DNA of 64,000 nt from Microlunatus parietis (GTDB taxonomy: Bacteria; Actinomycetota; Actinomycetes; Propionibacteriales; Propionibacteriaceae). The position numbers were made by a program, and so were the translations under genes. The notes under the pieces were generated by a model. It had not been told where the DNA came from. It did no database searches and saw only the letters and a program-made list of their open reading frames with translations. Below are positions 43,610 to 51,493 of the stretch, piece after piece; position 1 is the stretch's first letter, and every line of letters begins with the position of its first letter. The stretch lies in contig NZ_JACCBU010000001.1 of the NCBI RefSeq assembly GCF_013407955.1, positions 7,130,001 through 7,194,000 on the forward strand, read 5' to 3'.

Positions 43610-46600
43610 GTGAATCCGACTGCTCAGCAGGTGCGGTGGAGCCTGGAGGACCCGTTGCTGGCGGCGGTGCCGCTGGTCCTGGCCTGGTTGGTCTGGTCCG
43701 GGGCGGTGAACTCCGACCTCGGGGTCGCGCTGTTCGTGATCTTGGTCATCGCAGCCGCAGTGATCATCGGGATCGAGCAGCAGCTGGCGTACCGGCGCGA
43801 CGGTGAGTCGCCGGTCGGCAGCCGGCAGCTGCCCCGGGTGGCGCTCGTCGCGGCGGTGACGGTGTTCGAGCCGGCGGGCGATCCGGTGGCCGGCGCCGGC
43901 CGGGCGCTGGCGATGTTGATCATCGTCGCCGGGCTGATCGTCGAGCCGGCGATCGCCCGCGGAGCGGCCTCCAAGCTGGTCTTCGTGCACGGGCTGCCCG
44001 GCATCCCGCCGCTGCCCGAGCCGCGCCGCTGGCTGCCGCCCGCCGTGCTGTGGGCGAGCCTCGGTGCGACCGTGGCCGGCGCCTGCTTCGGCTGGTTGGC
44101 CGGGATCGGGGTGGAGATCCCGGGCTCCTGGCTGTGGGCGGTCGCCGCCGTGCTGGCGGCGCTGGTGACGGTCGCGTTCCTGGCCGAGACGGCCGGCCGG
44201 ATCCGGCGGCACCGGGAGATCGAACGGCAGCTGTCCGGCGCGGTCGCCGCGTACGGGCCGCGGTTCGTCGTCTACACGGCCCGGCCGGACGACGCGTCGT
44301 ACCAGGTCGCCATGTGGCTGCCGTACCTGAAACGGGCCGGGCTGCCGTTCCTCATCGTCGCCCGGGACGAGCTGCCGGCGCGGGTGCTGGCCGGGCTGAC
44401 CGACGTGCCGATCGTGGTCCGCCGCACCATCGGCGGCCTGGACGACGTCATCGCGCCGACCCTGCGGGCCGCGTTCTACGTCAACGCGTCGTCCGGCAAC
44501 GGTGTCTTCATCCGGTACGGCCACCTGACCCACGTGTATCTCGGCCACGGCGACTCCGACAAGCCGCCGTCGTACAACCCGACCCATGCGATGTACGACC
44601 GGATCTTCGCCGCCGGCCCGGCCGCGACCCGCCGCTATGCCGATCACGGCGTCCGGATCCCGGCGGACAAGTTCCGGGTCGTCGGGCGGCCCCAGGTCGA
44701 GGGCGTCCAGGTCGTCGAGACCGGCGGCGGGACCGGCGACGGCCCGGTCCTGTACGCGCCGACCTGGCGCGGCCACGTCACCGAGACCCAGCTGTCCTCG
44801 CTGCCGGTGGGCCTGCGGATCGTCGAGGCGCTACTGGCCCGCGGCCGTACGGTGATCTTCCGGCCGCACCCGTTCTCGTACCACTTCGCCGAGGACACCG
44901 CGCTGGTCGAGCAGATCCAGCGCCGGCTGGCCGACGATGCGGCCGCGACCGGCCGGGCCCACGTCTGGGGGCCGGCGGCCGAGTCGGACCGGACCGTGCT
45001 CGATTGCACCAACGAGTCCGCCGCGATGATCGCCGACGTGTCCGCGATCGTCTCGGACTACCTGTACTCGCGGAAGCCGTTCGCCATGGTGGCGGTGCCC
45101 CAGGACGATCCGGTACGCGGCGACTTCGTCGCGCAGTACCCGATCGCCCGCGGCGCGTACGTCCTGGACCGCGACCTGGCGAACCTGGAGCCGGTCCTGG
45201 ACGACCTGCTCGGCGCCGACCCGCACGCCGCGGTCCGGGCCGAGATCCGGGCCGACTACCTGGGGGACTTCCCGGCCGAGCACTACGCCGACGCGTTCGT
45301 CGACGCGGTCCGCGACGCCGCCACCGAGACCGACCCGGGGAACCTGCACGGGCTGTCCGAACCGGACGAGCCGAGCCGGCCCAGCCGGCGCGCGAACCTG
45401 CGCCGGCAGTTGTCGGCGCTCGCCGGCGGAGCCATGGCCGGGGCGCTGTCGGCCCTCGCGCTCGCCGCCGTGCTGATCGGTGCGCCGGAACCCGTGCCGG
45501 TGGTGCTGGCGCTCGCCGGCGTGCTGCTGATCGGCTGGCTGCGACGGACCCAGCTGGTCGACCTCAGGGACTGGGAGAGCCTGCTGACGTTCGCCGGCCC
45601 GGCCCGGCTGCTGCTCGCGGTCGGCCTCGGGCTGAACGCGGCCGCCGGCCCGGTGGAGCTGGCGACGACGGTCGTCGTGGTGCTGTGCGTCGCCGCCGAG
45701 ACGGCGATCAAACGGGGCTGGGGCCGGCACGGCGTGGAGGTCGCGAACCTGCCCAGCCTGCGCGCCGAACTGCGCCAGCCGGCGCTGCTCCGGCTGACCT
45801 GGCCGGGCAGCCTGGCGGTGATCGCGGCCGGCTGGCTCGGCTGGGTCCTGCCGGCTCTCGGCTGGCTCGCCCTCGGCCTGGCGGTGCTGCTGCTCGCCGT
45901 CACCGCCGGCGCGCTGGCCCTGGCCGCGGCGCGGGTGCACCAGGTGGTCGCGGCGGAGGAGCGGCTGCCGCAGGTGGTACGCGAGCTGGCGCCGCGGTTC
46001 GCGGCCTACTTCGCCTCGCCGGTCGGCGCGCGGTATCAGCTCGGCATGTGGCTGCCGTACTTCGATCGCATCGGTGAGCCGTACATGATCATCACGCGGG
46101 ACCTCAGGATGCACCGCGAGATCGCCGCGATGACCTCGGTGCCGGTGATCTACCGGCCCAGCCTGGGCAGCCTGGAAGAGGTCATCGTGCCTTCGCTGAC
46201 CACCTGCTTCTACGTCAACAACGCGGTGAAGAACACCCACTTCATCGAGCGCCGGGAGCTGACCCACGTCTGGCTCAACCACGGCGACTCGGAGAAACCG
46301 GCCTGCTACAACCCGGTGCACGCGATCTACGACCTGATCTTCGCCGCCGGGCAGGCCGGCATCGACCGCTACGCCCGGCACGGCGTCGACATCCCGGCCG
46401 AGAAGTTCCGGATCGTCGGCCGGCCGCAGGTGGAGTTGATCAAGCGGGCCGACCTGCCGGTGCAGGTGCAGCAGCGGCCGACGGTGCTGTACGCGCCGAC
46501 CTGGCAGGGGAGCTTCGCCGACACCAAGGTCTACTCACTGCCGGTGGGGGAGCGGATCGTCCAGGCCCTGCTGGCCCGCGGCGTCCGGGTGATCTTCCGC

Positions 46601-47218
46601 GCCCACCCGTTCAACTACCGGTTCCCGGCCGCGGTGGAGTTGATCAAGAAGATTCAGGCCCGGCTGGCCGCCGACCCGGCCGGCGGGCACGTCTGGGGCG
46701 ACGCGGCCGAGCAGGCGATGAGCGTCGAGGACTGCTTCAACGCCTCGGACGCGATGATCTCCGACGTGTCCGCGGTGGTCTCGGACTACCTGCACAGCGC
46801 CAAGCCGTTCGCGATCGTCTCCGTCGGCCGGACCCCGGAGGACCTGGTCCGCGACGCGCCGGCGGCACTGGCCGGCTATCTGATCGAGGACGACCTGGGC
46901 AACCTCGCGACCGCCCTGGACGACCTGTTGATCAACGACCCGAAGCTCGACGAGCGCGCCAGCACCCGGATCTACTACCTGGGCGACTTCCCGGCCGAGA
47001 CGTACGCCGACGGTTTCCTGGACGCGGCCCGCGCCGTGATCAGCCGGGGCCCTGCCGATGAGGCCGTGGACGGCCTGGCCTTTCGACAGGCTCAGCGGAC
47101 GTTCCCGCCCCCGCGCCCCGAGCCCGCCGAACCACCGCGCCCCGAGCCCGCCGAACCACCGCGCCCTGAGCCTGTCGAAGGGCCAGGCCCGGTCCCGCGG
47201 CCCGCCGATCATGGTTAG
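43610..47218 (+). CDS. Membrane protein with two tandem TagF-like phosphotransferase modules
   Basis: The 1202-residue protein consists of two homologous halves. Each starts with about four hydrophobic helices (residues 15-195 and 600-780) and continues with a Glyphos_transf-like domain. Half one: VYLGHGDSDKPPSYN near 313, YAPTWRGHV, FRPHPFSYHF near 417, and VSAIVSDYLYSRKPF near 482. Half two: VWLNHGDSEKPACYN near 890, YAPTWQGSF, FRAHPFNYRF near 997, and VSAVVSDYLHSAKPF near 1059. Both conserve the two catalytic His residues. The last 45 residues are Pro/Glu/Arg-rich and encoded by repeats. A membrane-embedded dimer-in-one-chain that transfers alditol phosphates is the inferred role. It overlaps the next gene by eight bases. 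Confidence 0.8.
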   Translation: MNPTAQQVRWSLEDPLLAAVPLVLAWLVWSGAVNSDLGVALFVILVIAAAVIIGIEQQLAYRRDGESPVGSRQLPRVALVAAVTVFEPAGDPVAGAGRALAMLIIVAGLIVEPAIARGAASKLVFVHGLPGIPPLPEPRRWLPPAVLWASLGATVAGACFGWLAGIGVEIPGSWLWAVAAVLAALVTVAFLAETAGRIRRHREIERQLSGAVAAYGPRFVVYTARPDDASYQVAMWLPYLKRAGLPFLIVARDELPARVLAGLTDVPIVVRRTIGGLDDVIAPTLRAAFYVNASSGNGVFIRYGHLTHVYLGHGDSDKPPSYNPTHAMYDRIFAAGPAATRRYADHGVRIPADKFRVVGRPQVEGVQVVETGGGTGDGPVLYAPTWRGHVTETQLSSLPVGLRIVEALLARGRTVIFRPHPFSYHFAEDTALVEQIQRRLADDAAATGRAHVWGPAAESDRTVLDCTNESAAMIADVSAIVSDYLYSRKPFAMVAVPQDDPVRGDFVAQYPIARGAYVLDRDLANLEPVLDDLLGADPHAAVRAEIRADYLGDFPAEHYADAFVDAVRDAATETDPGNLHGLSEPDEPSRPSRRANLRRQLSALAGGAMAGALSALALAAVLIGAPEPVPVVLALAGVLLIGWLRRTQLVDLRDWESLLTFAGPARLLLAVGLGLNAAAGPVELATTVVVVLCVAAETAIKRGWGRHGVEVANLPSLRAELRQPALLRLTWPGSLAVIAAGWLGWVLPALGWLALGLAVLLLAVTAGALALAAARVHQVVAAEERLPQVVRELAPRFAAYFASPVGARYQLGMWLPYFDRIGEPYMIITRDLRMHREIAAMTSVPVIYRPSLGSLEEVIVPSLTTCFYVNNAVKNTHFIERRELTHVWLNHGDSEKPACYNPVHAIYDLIFAAGQAGIDRYARHGVDIPAEKFRIVGRPQVELIKRADLPVQVQQRPTVLYAPTWQGSFADTKVYSLPVGERIVQALLARGVRVIFRAHPFNYRFPAAVELIKKIQARLAADPAGGHVWGDAAEQAMSVEDCFNASDAMISDVSAVVSDYLHSAKPFAIVSVGRTPEDLVRDAPAALAGYLIEDDLGNLATALDDLLINDPKLDERASTRIYYLGDFPAETYADGFLDAARAVISRGPADEAVDGLAFRQAQRTFPPPRPEPAEPPRPEPAEPPRPEPVEGPGPVPRPADHG
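47081..47184. repeat. Interspersed repeat pair and 24-base tandem repeat at the 3' end of the two-module gene
   Basis: A direct core TTTCGACAGGCTCAG lies at 47081-47095 and an inverted one, CTGAGCCTGTCGAAGG, at 47166-47181. Between them a 24-base unit (begins GCGCCCCGAGCCCGCCGAAC) is repeated at 47113, 47137 and, diverged, at 47161. The third unit is the inverted repeat core itself, so the tandem copies appear to derive from the interspersed element. All of it is translated as a PPRPEPAE-type tail. Confidence 0.8.
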
Positions 47219-48710
47219 CCTGCTCCGCCGGGCGGTGCCCGACCTCGCCCTGGCCGTGACAGCCGGGTTGCTGGTGATCTTGGTCGCCGGGTACCGGTCC
47301 GGCCCGTCACCCGCACTGGTTTGCGGAGTCGGGCTCGGCCTGCTGTCGGCGGCGGTGATCGCGCTGAGCCGGCCGCTGGCCCGGGCCGGGTCGCGGCCGC
47401 AGCTCAGCGCGGTCCGACTGCCCGGCCATCCCGAACCAGGCACCCCGGCCACCCTGACCCTCACCCGGGCCGTCGCCGGCCTGATCCTGGCGCTGTCCGG
47501 GCTCGCCGCGGCGTCCGGCCTGGTGCCGGTGATGATCTTGGTCGGCGTGCTCGGAATGATCATGACCGGCGGACTGCTGCAACTGATCCGGCGGCGGACC
47601 CGCACGGTCGGGAACCCGGCACGGCTGCGGGCGGCGATCGAGGCGTACGCGCCGCGGGTGATCATCTACACGAGCCGGGAGAGCGGCGGCGCCTACCAGC
47701 TGGCGATGTGGCTGCCGCTGCTGGAGCTGCTGGGGGAGCGGTATCTGGTCGTGGTCCGGCATCCGGCCGCGCTGGCCTGGGCCGCACCGCTGACGCAGGC
47801 CCCGGTGGTCTGCGCGCCGCTGGCGACCGACTTGGACGCGGTGATCACCGAGTCGGCCCGGGTCGCGCTCTACGTCAACGTCGTCGGCGGCAACGCCAAC
47901 CTGGTCGGCTACCGGTCCCTGGCCCACGTCTACCTCGGCCACGGCGACTCGGACAAGGAGGCGTCGGTGCACCCGACGCACCTCATGTTCGACTGGATCT
48001 TCGTGGCCGGCCGGGCGGCCCGGGAACGCTACCGGCAGGCCGGACTGGAGATTCCCGACGACCGGTTCGTCGAGATCGGCCGGCCCCAACTGGCCGACGC
48101 CGCGACCCCGGCCGGGCCGGTCGGCTCCGTGACCGAGCCCACCGTGCTGCTGGCCCCGACCTGGCGCGGCTACAACGCCCGCACCGAGCTGAGCTCGCTG
48201 CCGTACTGCCCGGTCCTGGCCGAGGCGCTGATCGCCCGCGGTGCCACGGTCGCCTTCCGGCCGCACCCGCTGAGCTGGGACAACGCCGCCGAGCGGTCCT
48301 TGATCGACTCCGTCGACGCGCTGCTGGCCCGGGACCGGACGGCGTCGGGCCGACGGCACCGGCTGGCCCGGGAGCACCGCCGAGACACCCTGGTCGAGGT
48401 GTTCAACGACTCCGACGCCCTGATCGCCGACATCAGCGGCCTGCTGGTCGACTACTTCGCCACTCTGAAGCCGTACGCCGTCGTCCTGCCCCCGACCGTC
48501 GCGGAGCCGCCCGCCACCGCCGCGGCCGGCTACCGGATCACCCATGATCAACTTCGCACCGCCGACCTGGACCGCGCCCTCGACGACCTGCTCCGCACCG
48601 ACCCCTGCGCCGACCGCCGCCCCGCCGTCGCCGAGCACTACCTCGGCCCCCTGCCGCCCTCCCCGAAGCCGTTCCTGGACGCGCTCCGTTCGTTGATCGA
48701 CAGGCACTGA
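47211..48710 (+). CDS. Membrane-anchored TagF-like phosphotransferase, single module
   Basis: The 499-residue protein starts at ATG 47211, overlapping the previous stop by eight bases. It has hydrophobic helices at about residues 7-55 and 85-120, followed by a Glyphos_transf-like domain closely matching those in the preceding two-module protein: VYLGHGDSDKEASV near 244, LAPTWRGYN near 318, FRPHPLSWDN near 350, and LIADISGLLVDYFATLKPY near 407. The usual SDY is LVDY here. The final segment EHYLGPLPPSPKPFLDALRSL is repeated in a small downstream ORF (50869-51180). It closes the glycopolymer cluster. Confidence 0.82.
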   Translation: MVSLLRRAVPDLALAVTAGLLVILVAGYRSGPSPALVCGVGLGLLSAAVIALSRPLARAGSRPQLSAVRLPGHPEPGTPATLTLTRAVAGLILALSGLAAASGLVPVMILVGVLGMIMTGGLLQLIRRRTRTVGNPARLRAAIEAYAPRVIIYTSRESGGAYQLAMWLPLLELLGERYLVVVRHPAALAWAAPLTQAPVVCAPLATDLDAVITESARVALYVNVVGGNANLVGYRSLAHVYLGHGDSDKEASVHPTHLMFDWIFVAGRAARERYRQAGLEIPDDRFVEIGRPQLADAATPAGPVGSVTEPTVLLAPTWRGYNARTELSSLPYCPVLAEALIARGATVAFRPHPLSWDNAAERSLIDSVDALLARDRTASGRRHRLAREHRRDTLVEVFNDSDALIADISGLLVDYFATLKPYAVVLPPTVAEPPATAAAGYRITHDQLRTADLDRALDDLLRTDPCADRRPAVAEHYLGPLPPSPKPFLDALRSLIDRH

Positions 48711-48798
48711 TCAGCCGGTGCCGGCGGGAGCCTAGGGGATCGGTGCACGATAATGGCCTGGAGAGTGTGGGTTTGGCTCCGGCGAAAGGTATCGGCGA
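48711..48798 (+). promoter_or_regulatory. Promoter region of the XRE regulator
   Basis: This 88-base gap contains a good -10 candidate GATAAT near 48750 and an AAAGG ribosome site about nine bases before the ATG at 48799. It marks the end of the polymer operon; no clear terminator is seen. Confidence 0.4.
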
Positions 48799-50031
48799 AT
48801 GCGCGGTGCTGGTGATCAGTTCAGCGTGGGCGAGCGGGTCACGTTCTACCGTCGTCGCCGTGGCCTGACTCAGCGTGTGCTCGCCGATCTGGTCGGTCGC
48901 AGCGAGGACTGGCTGTCGAAGATCGAGCGCGGTGAGCGTGAACTTCGTCGGCTCGACGTCATCGCCGAGCTGGCCCAAGCGTTGCGCGTCAGCGTCGGTG
49001 ATCTCCTCGGCCAGCCGGTGTTGGTCGAAGCCCGCGAGAAGCCAGATCACGAAGACATCCCTGCGATCCGCACTGCGTTGATGAATCACCGGCGGCTGTC
49101 GACGGTCCTCTTTCCTGATCAGACGCGACAGCACCCGCCCCGGTTGGATGCCGTTGAGCAATTGACCACAAGTTCGCGGCGGCGTTTTCTGAATGGGGAA
49201 CTCGGCGACGTCATAGCAGTGTTGCCGCGGCTGATCACGGAGGCCCAGAACCTTGAAGACGGCACAGCGCAGAACCTGCACCATGCGTTCGCCTTGTCGT
49301 CTCGGATCCACCACCTGGCGTCTTCGACCCTGACCAAGGTGGGCGAAGCGGATCTTGCCTGGATCGCGGCCGAGCGTGCGATGGCGGCTGCGGATCGTTC
49401 AAGCGAGCCGCGAGTGATTGCGGCGGCGGCTAGAGCGGGCGCAAGCGCGCTCATGGCCATCGGCCGGTTCGATGACTCACTCCAGGTGGCAAGTCAAGCA
49501 GCGCGTTGGATTGGCCAACAGGTGGGGAGCGATGCCAGAACGGACCCAGTGGTACTCAGTTTGTCGGGAATGCTCTACCTTCGGTCCGCCGAGGCCGCGG
49601 CTCTCGCCGGAGACCGACAGACGGCATACGAAATGCTCGAGATGGCTGATCAGGCTGCGAAGAGACTCGGAGCCGACGCGAATTACTGGCAGACCAATTT
49701 TGGTCCTACCAACGTTATGCTCCACCGCGTCTCGATCGGTCTCGACCTCGACGACATCGCCACCGTCCTGAACTTCGGCCCCGATATCGATGCCTCCAAG
49801 GTCACTTCTGAACGAGCCGCATCGTGGCGAATCCACCTTGCGCATGCCTTTGCTGTGTCGGCGCGCGATGACGAGGCTCTCGGCTGGCTGTTGGCTGCAC
49901 AGGAGGATGCTGCCCAGCTGGTTTGGCACTCAGCTCTGGCCCGCGAGACTGTTCGCAGCCTCTATCGGAGGTCGGTCGGTCGGAATCAAGGGCTCGTCGA
50001 ACTGGCAGAGCGCTGCCGAGCGATCGCATGA
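48799..50031 (+). CDS. XRE-family regulator with C-terminal helical repeats
   Basis: The 410-residue protein has a helix-turn-helix at residues 9-70 (VGERVTFYRRRRGLTQRVLADLVGRS begins it; SEDWLSKIERGERELRR is the recognition region). The remainder is all-helical and TPR-like (ALAGDRQTAYEMLEMADQA). Such Actinobacteria-typical regulators often sit beside flavoprotein or small effector genes and sense peptides or metabolites. Base composition is visibly less G/C-biased than in the neighbours, with more A/T third positions. It overlaps the flavoprotein gene by four bases (ATGA). Confidence 0.82.
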   Translation: MRGAGDQFSVGERVTFYRRRRGLTQRVLADLVGRSEDWLSKIERGERELRRLDVIAELAQALRVSVGDLLGQPVLVEAREKPDHEDIPAIRTALMNHRRLSTVLFPDQTRQHPPRLDAVEQLTTSSRRRFLNGELGDVIAVLPRLITEAQNLEDGTAQNLHHAFALSSRIHHLASSTLTKVGEADLAWIAAERAMAAADRSSEPRVIAAAARAGASALMAIGRFDDSLQVASQAARWIGQQVGSDARTDPVVLSLSGMLYLRSAEAAALAGDRQTAYEMLEMADQAAKRLGADANYWQTNFGPTNVMLHRVSIGLDLDDIATVLNFGPDIDASKVTSERAASWRIHLAHAFAVSARDDEALGWLLAAQEDAAQLVWHSALARETVRSLYRRSVGRNQGLVELAERCRAIA

Positions 50032-50579
50032 GCCAGAAGGTGATTGGGCTCGTCGCAAGCGCGGTAGGTGGCCTTGATGCTCTGCATGACGGTTTGGTCG
50101 CGCCTCTCGTCGCACGAGGGTGCCGGGTTGCGGTCACGCTGACTCCGACCGCGGGCGCTTGGTTGGAGGACATCGGCGATACGGCGCGCATAGCTGCAAC
50201 GACGGGACTTCCCGTTCGCACGTCACCGCGCTTACCACGAGAGCAGTCTCCGCACCCACCGATCGACCTTTACATCGGAGCGCCGCTGTCTGCCAACAGC
50301 ACGGCGAAGCTGGCGCTGGGGATCGCCGACAATCAGGCACTCACCGTGCTCTGTGAGAACATCGCGACTACGCCGATGATCATCTTTCCGCGCGTCAATG
50401 CTGCCCACGCCCGGCAACCGGCGTGGGACGAACATCTCCGTCGTCTCTACCGGTCTCCAATTCACCTGATCTGGGGTGAGGACGTCTGGCCGCTGGCAGA
50501 GCCGCGGACGGCCGGGCCGAACCGGGTACTGCCCTGGTCATCGATCATCGACACGGCTGCCCGGATACTCGCGATCTAG
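50028..50579 (+). CDS. Flavoprotein-family protein (phosphopantothenoylcysteine decarboxylase-like fold)
   Basis: This 183-residue protein starts MSQKVIGLVASAVGGLDAL, an N-terminal strand-loop typical of HFCD/flavoprotein-family FMN binders. DLYIGAPLSANSTAKLALGIADNQ carries the family's PxSANT-like motif, with PLSANS near residue 90. IIFPRVNAAHARQPAWDEHL matches the usual P.MN..M..HP..Q.NL region. Members bind FMN and decarboxylate or process Cys-containing substrates, but the fold alone does not give the reaction. Coupled to the XRE regulator by ATGA overlap, it may be the effector or sensor partner. Confidence 0.8.
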   Translation: MSQKVIGLVASAVGGLDALHDGLVAPLVARGCRVAVTLTPTAGAWLEDIGDTARIAATTGLPVRTSPRLPREQSPHPPIDLYIGAPLSANSTAKLALGIADNQALTVLCENIATTPMIIFPRVNAAHARQPAWDEHLRRLYRSPIHLIWGEDVWPLAEPRTAGPNRVLPWSSIIDTAARILAI

Positions 50580-50598
50580 CCCGGACACTTTGTCCGGG
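50580..50598. terminator. Hairpin immediately after the flavoprotein stop
   Basis: CCCGGACA-CTT-TGTCCGGG is a perfect 8-base stem with a 3-base loop, starting one base after the TAG stop. There is no T-tract. It likely ends the XRE-flavoprotein transcript. Confidence 0.6.
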
Positions 50599-50629
50599 TT
50601 GCGGCAGCCGTAGCGATCAAAGATCGTTC

Positions 50630-50872
50630 ATGGTCAACTCAGGTCATTCCAGGGTGTCGACAGAGTCCACCCGAACCGACGCCTGCGTGCGGCTCTGGTT
50701 CTCCGAGCACCTGCTGCGAACCTACCGGGCCGATCACGAGGTGGCGCTTCGTTACGCGGCGGCAATTGGTCGGCGGTTTCCCGGGCTGATCGTGACTGTG
50801 GAACCGTGCGATTCGATCGATGATCTTGAGCGACTGCCTTGCGAACAACTCTGGGCGGTGCTCACACCATGA
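50630..50872 (+). CDS. Small protein of unknown function
   Basis: The 80-residue ORF starts at ATG 50630 and overlaps the next small gene by ATGA. It has no membrane helix or signal. The composition is moderately acidic at the C-terminus (SIDDLERLPCEQLWAVLTP) with a helical segment YRADHEVALRYAAAIGRRF. I do not recognise it. The four-base overlap with the next ORF is the main support for it being real. Confidence 0.45.
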   Translation: MVNSGHSRVSTESTRTDACVRLWFSEHLLRTYRADHEVALRYAAAIGRRFPGLIVTVEPCDSIDDLERLPCEQLWAVLTP

Positions 50873-51180
50873 ACGGGCTGCGGAAGATGATCATGGTCAT
50901 ACGGCGGGCGGGTGTCGCGCTGGTGGCCGTGCTCGTTGTCGTCGTCCTGCTGACCGGCTGCGCCGGTGGCCGCGTGGGTGGTGAGCCGGGCCGCGTGATC
51001 GGCGAGCTCGAGGCGGCCCTTGACCAGCTGACGGACGTCTATCTCGACCACGCCGACTCCGACTGGGCCCCCGCGCCCGACCGCCGCCCGAAGGTCGCGG
51101 GGCACTACCTGGGCCCGCTGCCGCCCTCCCCGAAGCCGTTCCTCGAGGCGCTCCGCGGGCTGATCGGATCGCAGCGTTGA
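50869..51180 (+). CDS. Small putative lipoprotein ending in a duplicated TagF C-terminal fragment
   Basis: The 103-residue ORF starts at ATG 50869. A hydrophobic segment VALVAVLVVVVLLTGC ends in a lipobox LLTGC near residue 32. The last 50 residues (LDQLTDVYLD, then HYLGPLPPSPKPFLEALRGL) closely match the last 50 of the TagF-like protein at 47211-48710, also at the DNA level. No catalytic region is left. It is either an internally deleted copy of that gene or a fusion of a lipoprotein leader with its 3' end. The hydrophobic start may itself derive from the first helix of the parent. It is probably a remnant, though the frame is intact. Confidence 0.55.
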   Translation: MNGLRKMIMVIRRAGVALVAVLVVVVLLTGCAGGRVGGEPGRVIGELEAALDQLTDVYLDHADSDWAPAPDRRPKVAGHYLGPLPPSPKPFLEALRGLIGSQR

Positions 51181-51186
51181 GCGGGG

Positions 51187-51263
51187 TGTCGCGAAAGCTC
51201 TTCAACTCGAGCACTGGAGCCGCTATCCGCCGCTAGCGCTCGACCTGAAGAGTTCTGGCGACA
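51187..51263. repeat. Long imperfect inverted repeat
   Basis: 26-base arms (51187-51212 and 51238-51263) pair with about five or six mismatches around a 25-base loop that itself contains CGCTA-N8-TAGCG. It lies seven bases after the small ORF stop. It may act as a terminator or as a structured element marking the end of the inserted island. Confidence 0.6.
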
Positions 51264-51493
51264 TCCGGGGCGTGACGACCGGCGCGGGGGAGCGGGAAAC
51301 CGTGAGATAATCGGTGCATACCGCCCGTCTCCGGGCTGTCTGCCCACGGCTTTCATCAGGTCCGGTTCGCGAGCACCGAACGGACCGCAGTCGATGCCCT
51401 CCGTCACGGCCCGTCTCGTCCTCTGCTCAGCACGGTCCACGGTTCGGCACGCCACGGCGCGACCGGCTCTGCGCACTCTCCGGGAGGTATCCC
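51264..51493 (+). promoter_or_regulatory. Promoter and long structured leader of the ATP-grasp gene
   Basis: Together with the inverted repeat just before it, this is a gap of over 300 bases with no convincing gene. A -10 candidate GATAAT lies at about 51305. From there a leader of about 180 bases runs to the ATG at 51494, which has GGGAGG seven bases upstream. The leader contains a hairpin at 51359-51386 (GGTCC and GTTCG paired with CGAAC and GGACC, one bulged G). Attenuation or protein-binding control is possible; I do not recognise a known riboswitch. Confidence 0.4.

Noticed and set aside
24415-48710. Secondary-metabolite gene cluster
   Set aside because: No polyketide, non-ribosomal peptide, terpene or RiPP core enzymes are present; the CDP-alditol enzymes fit wall polymer synthesis better.
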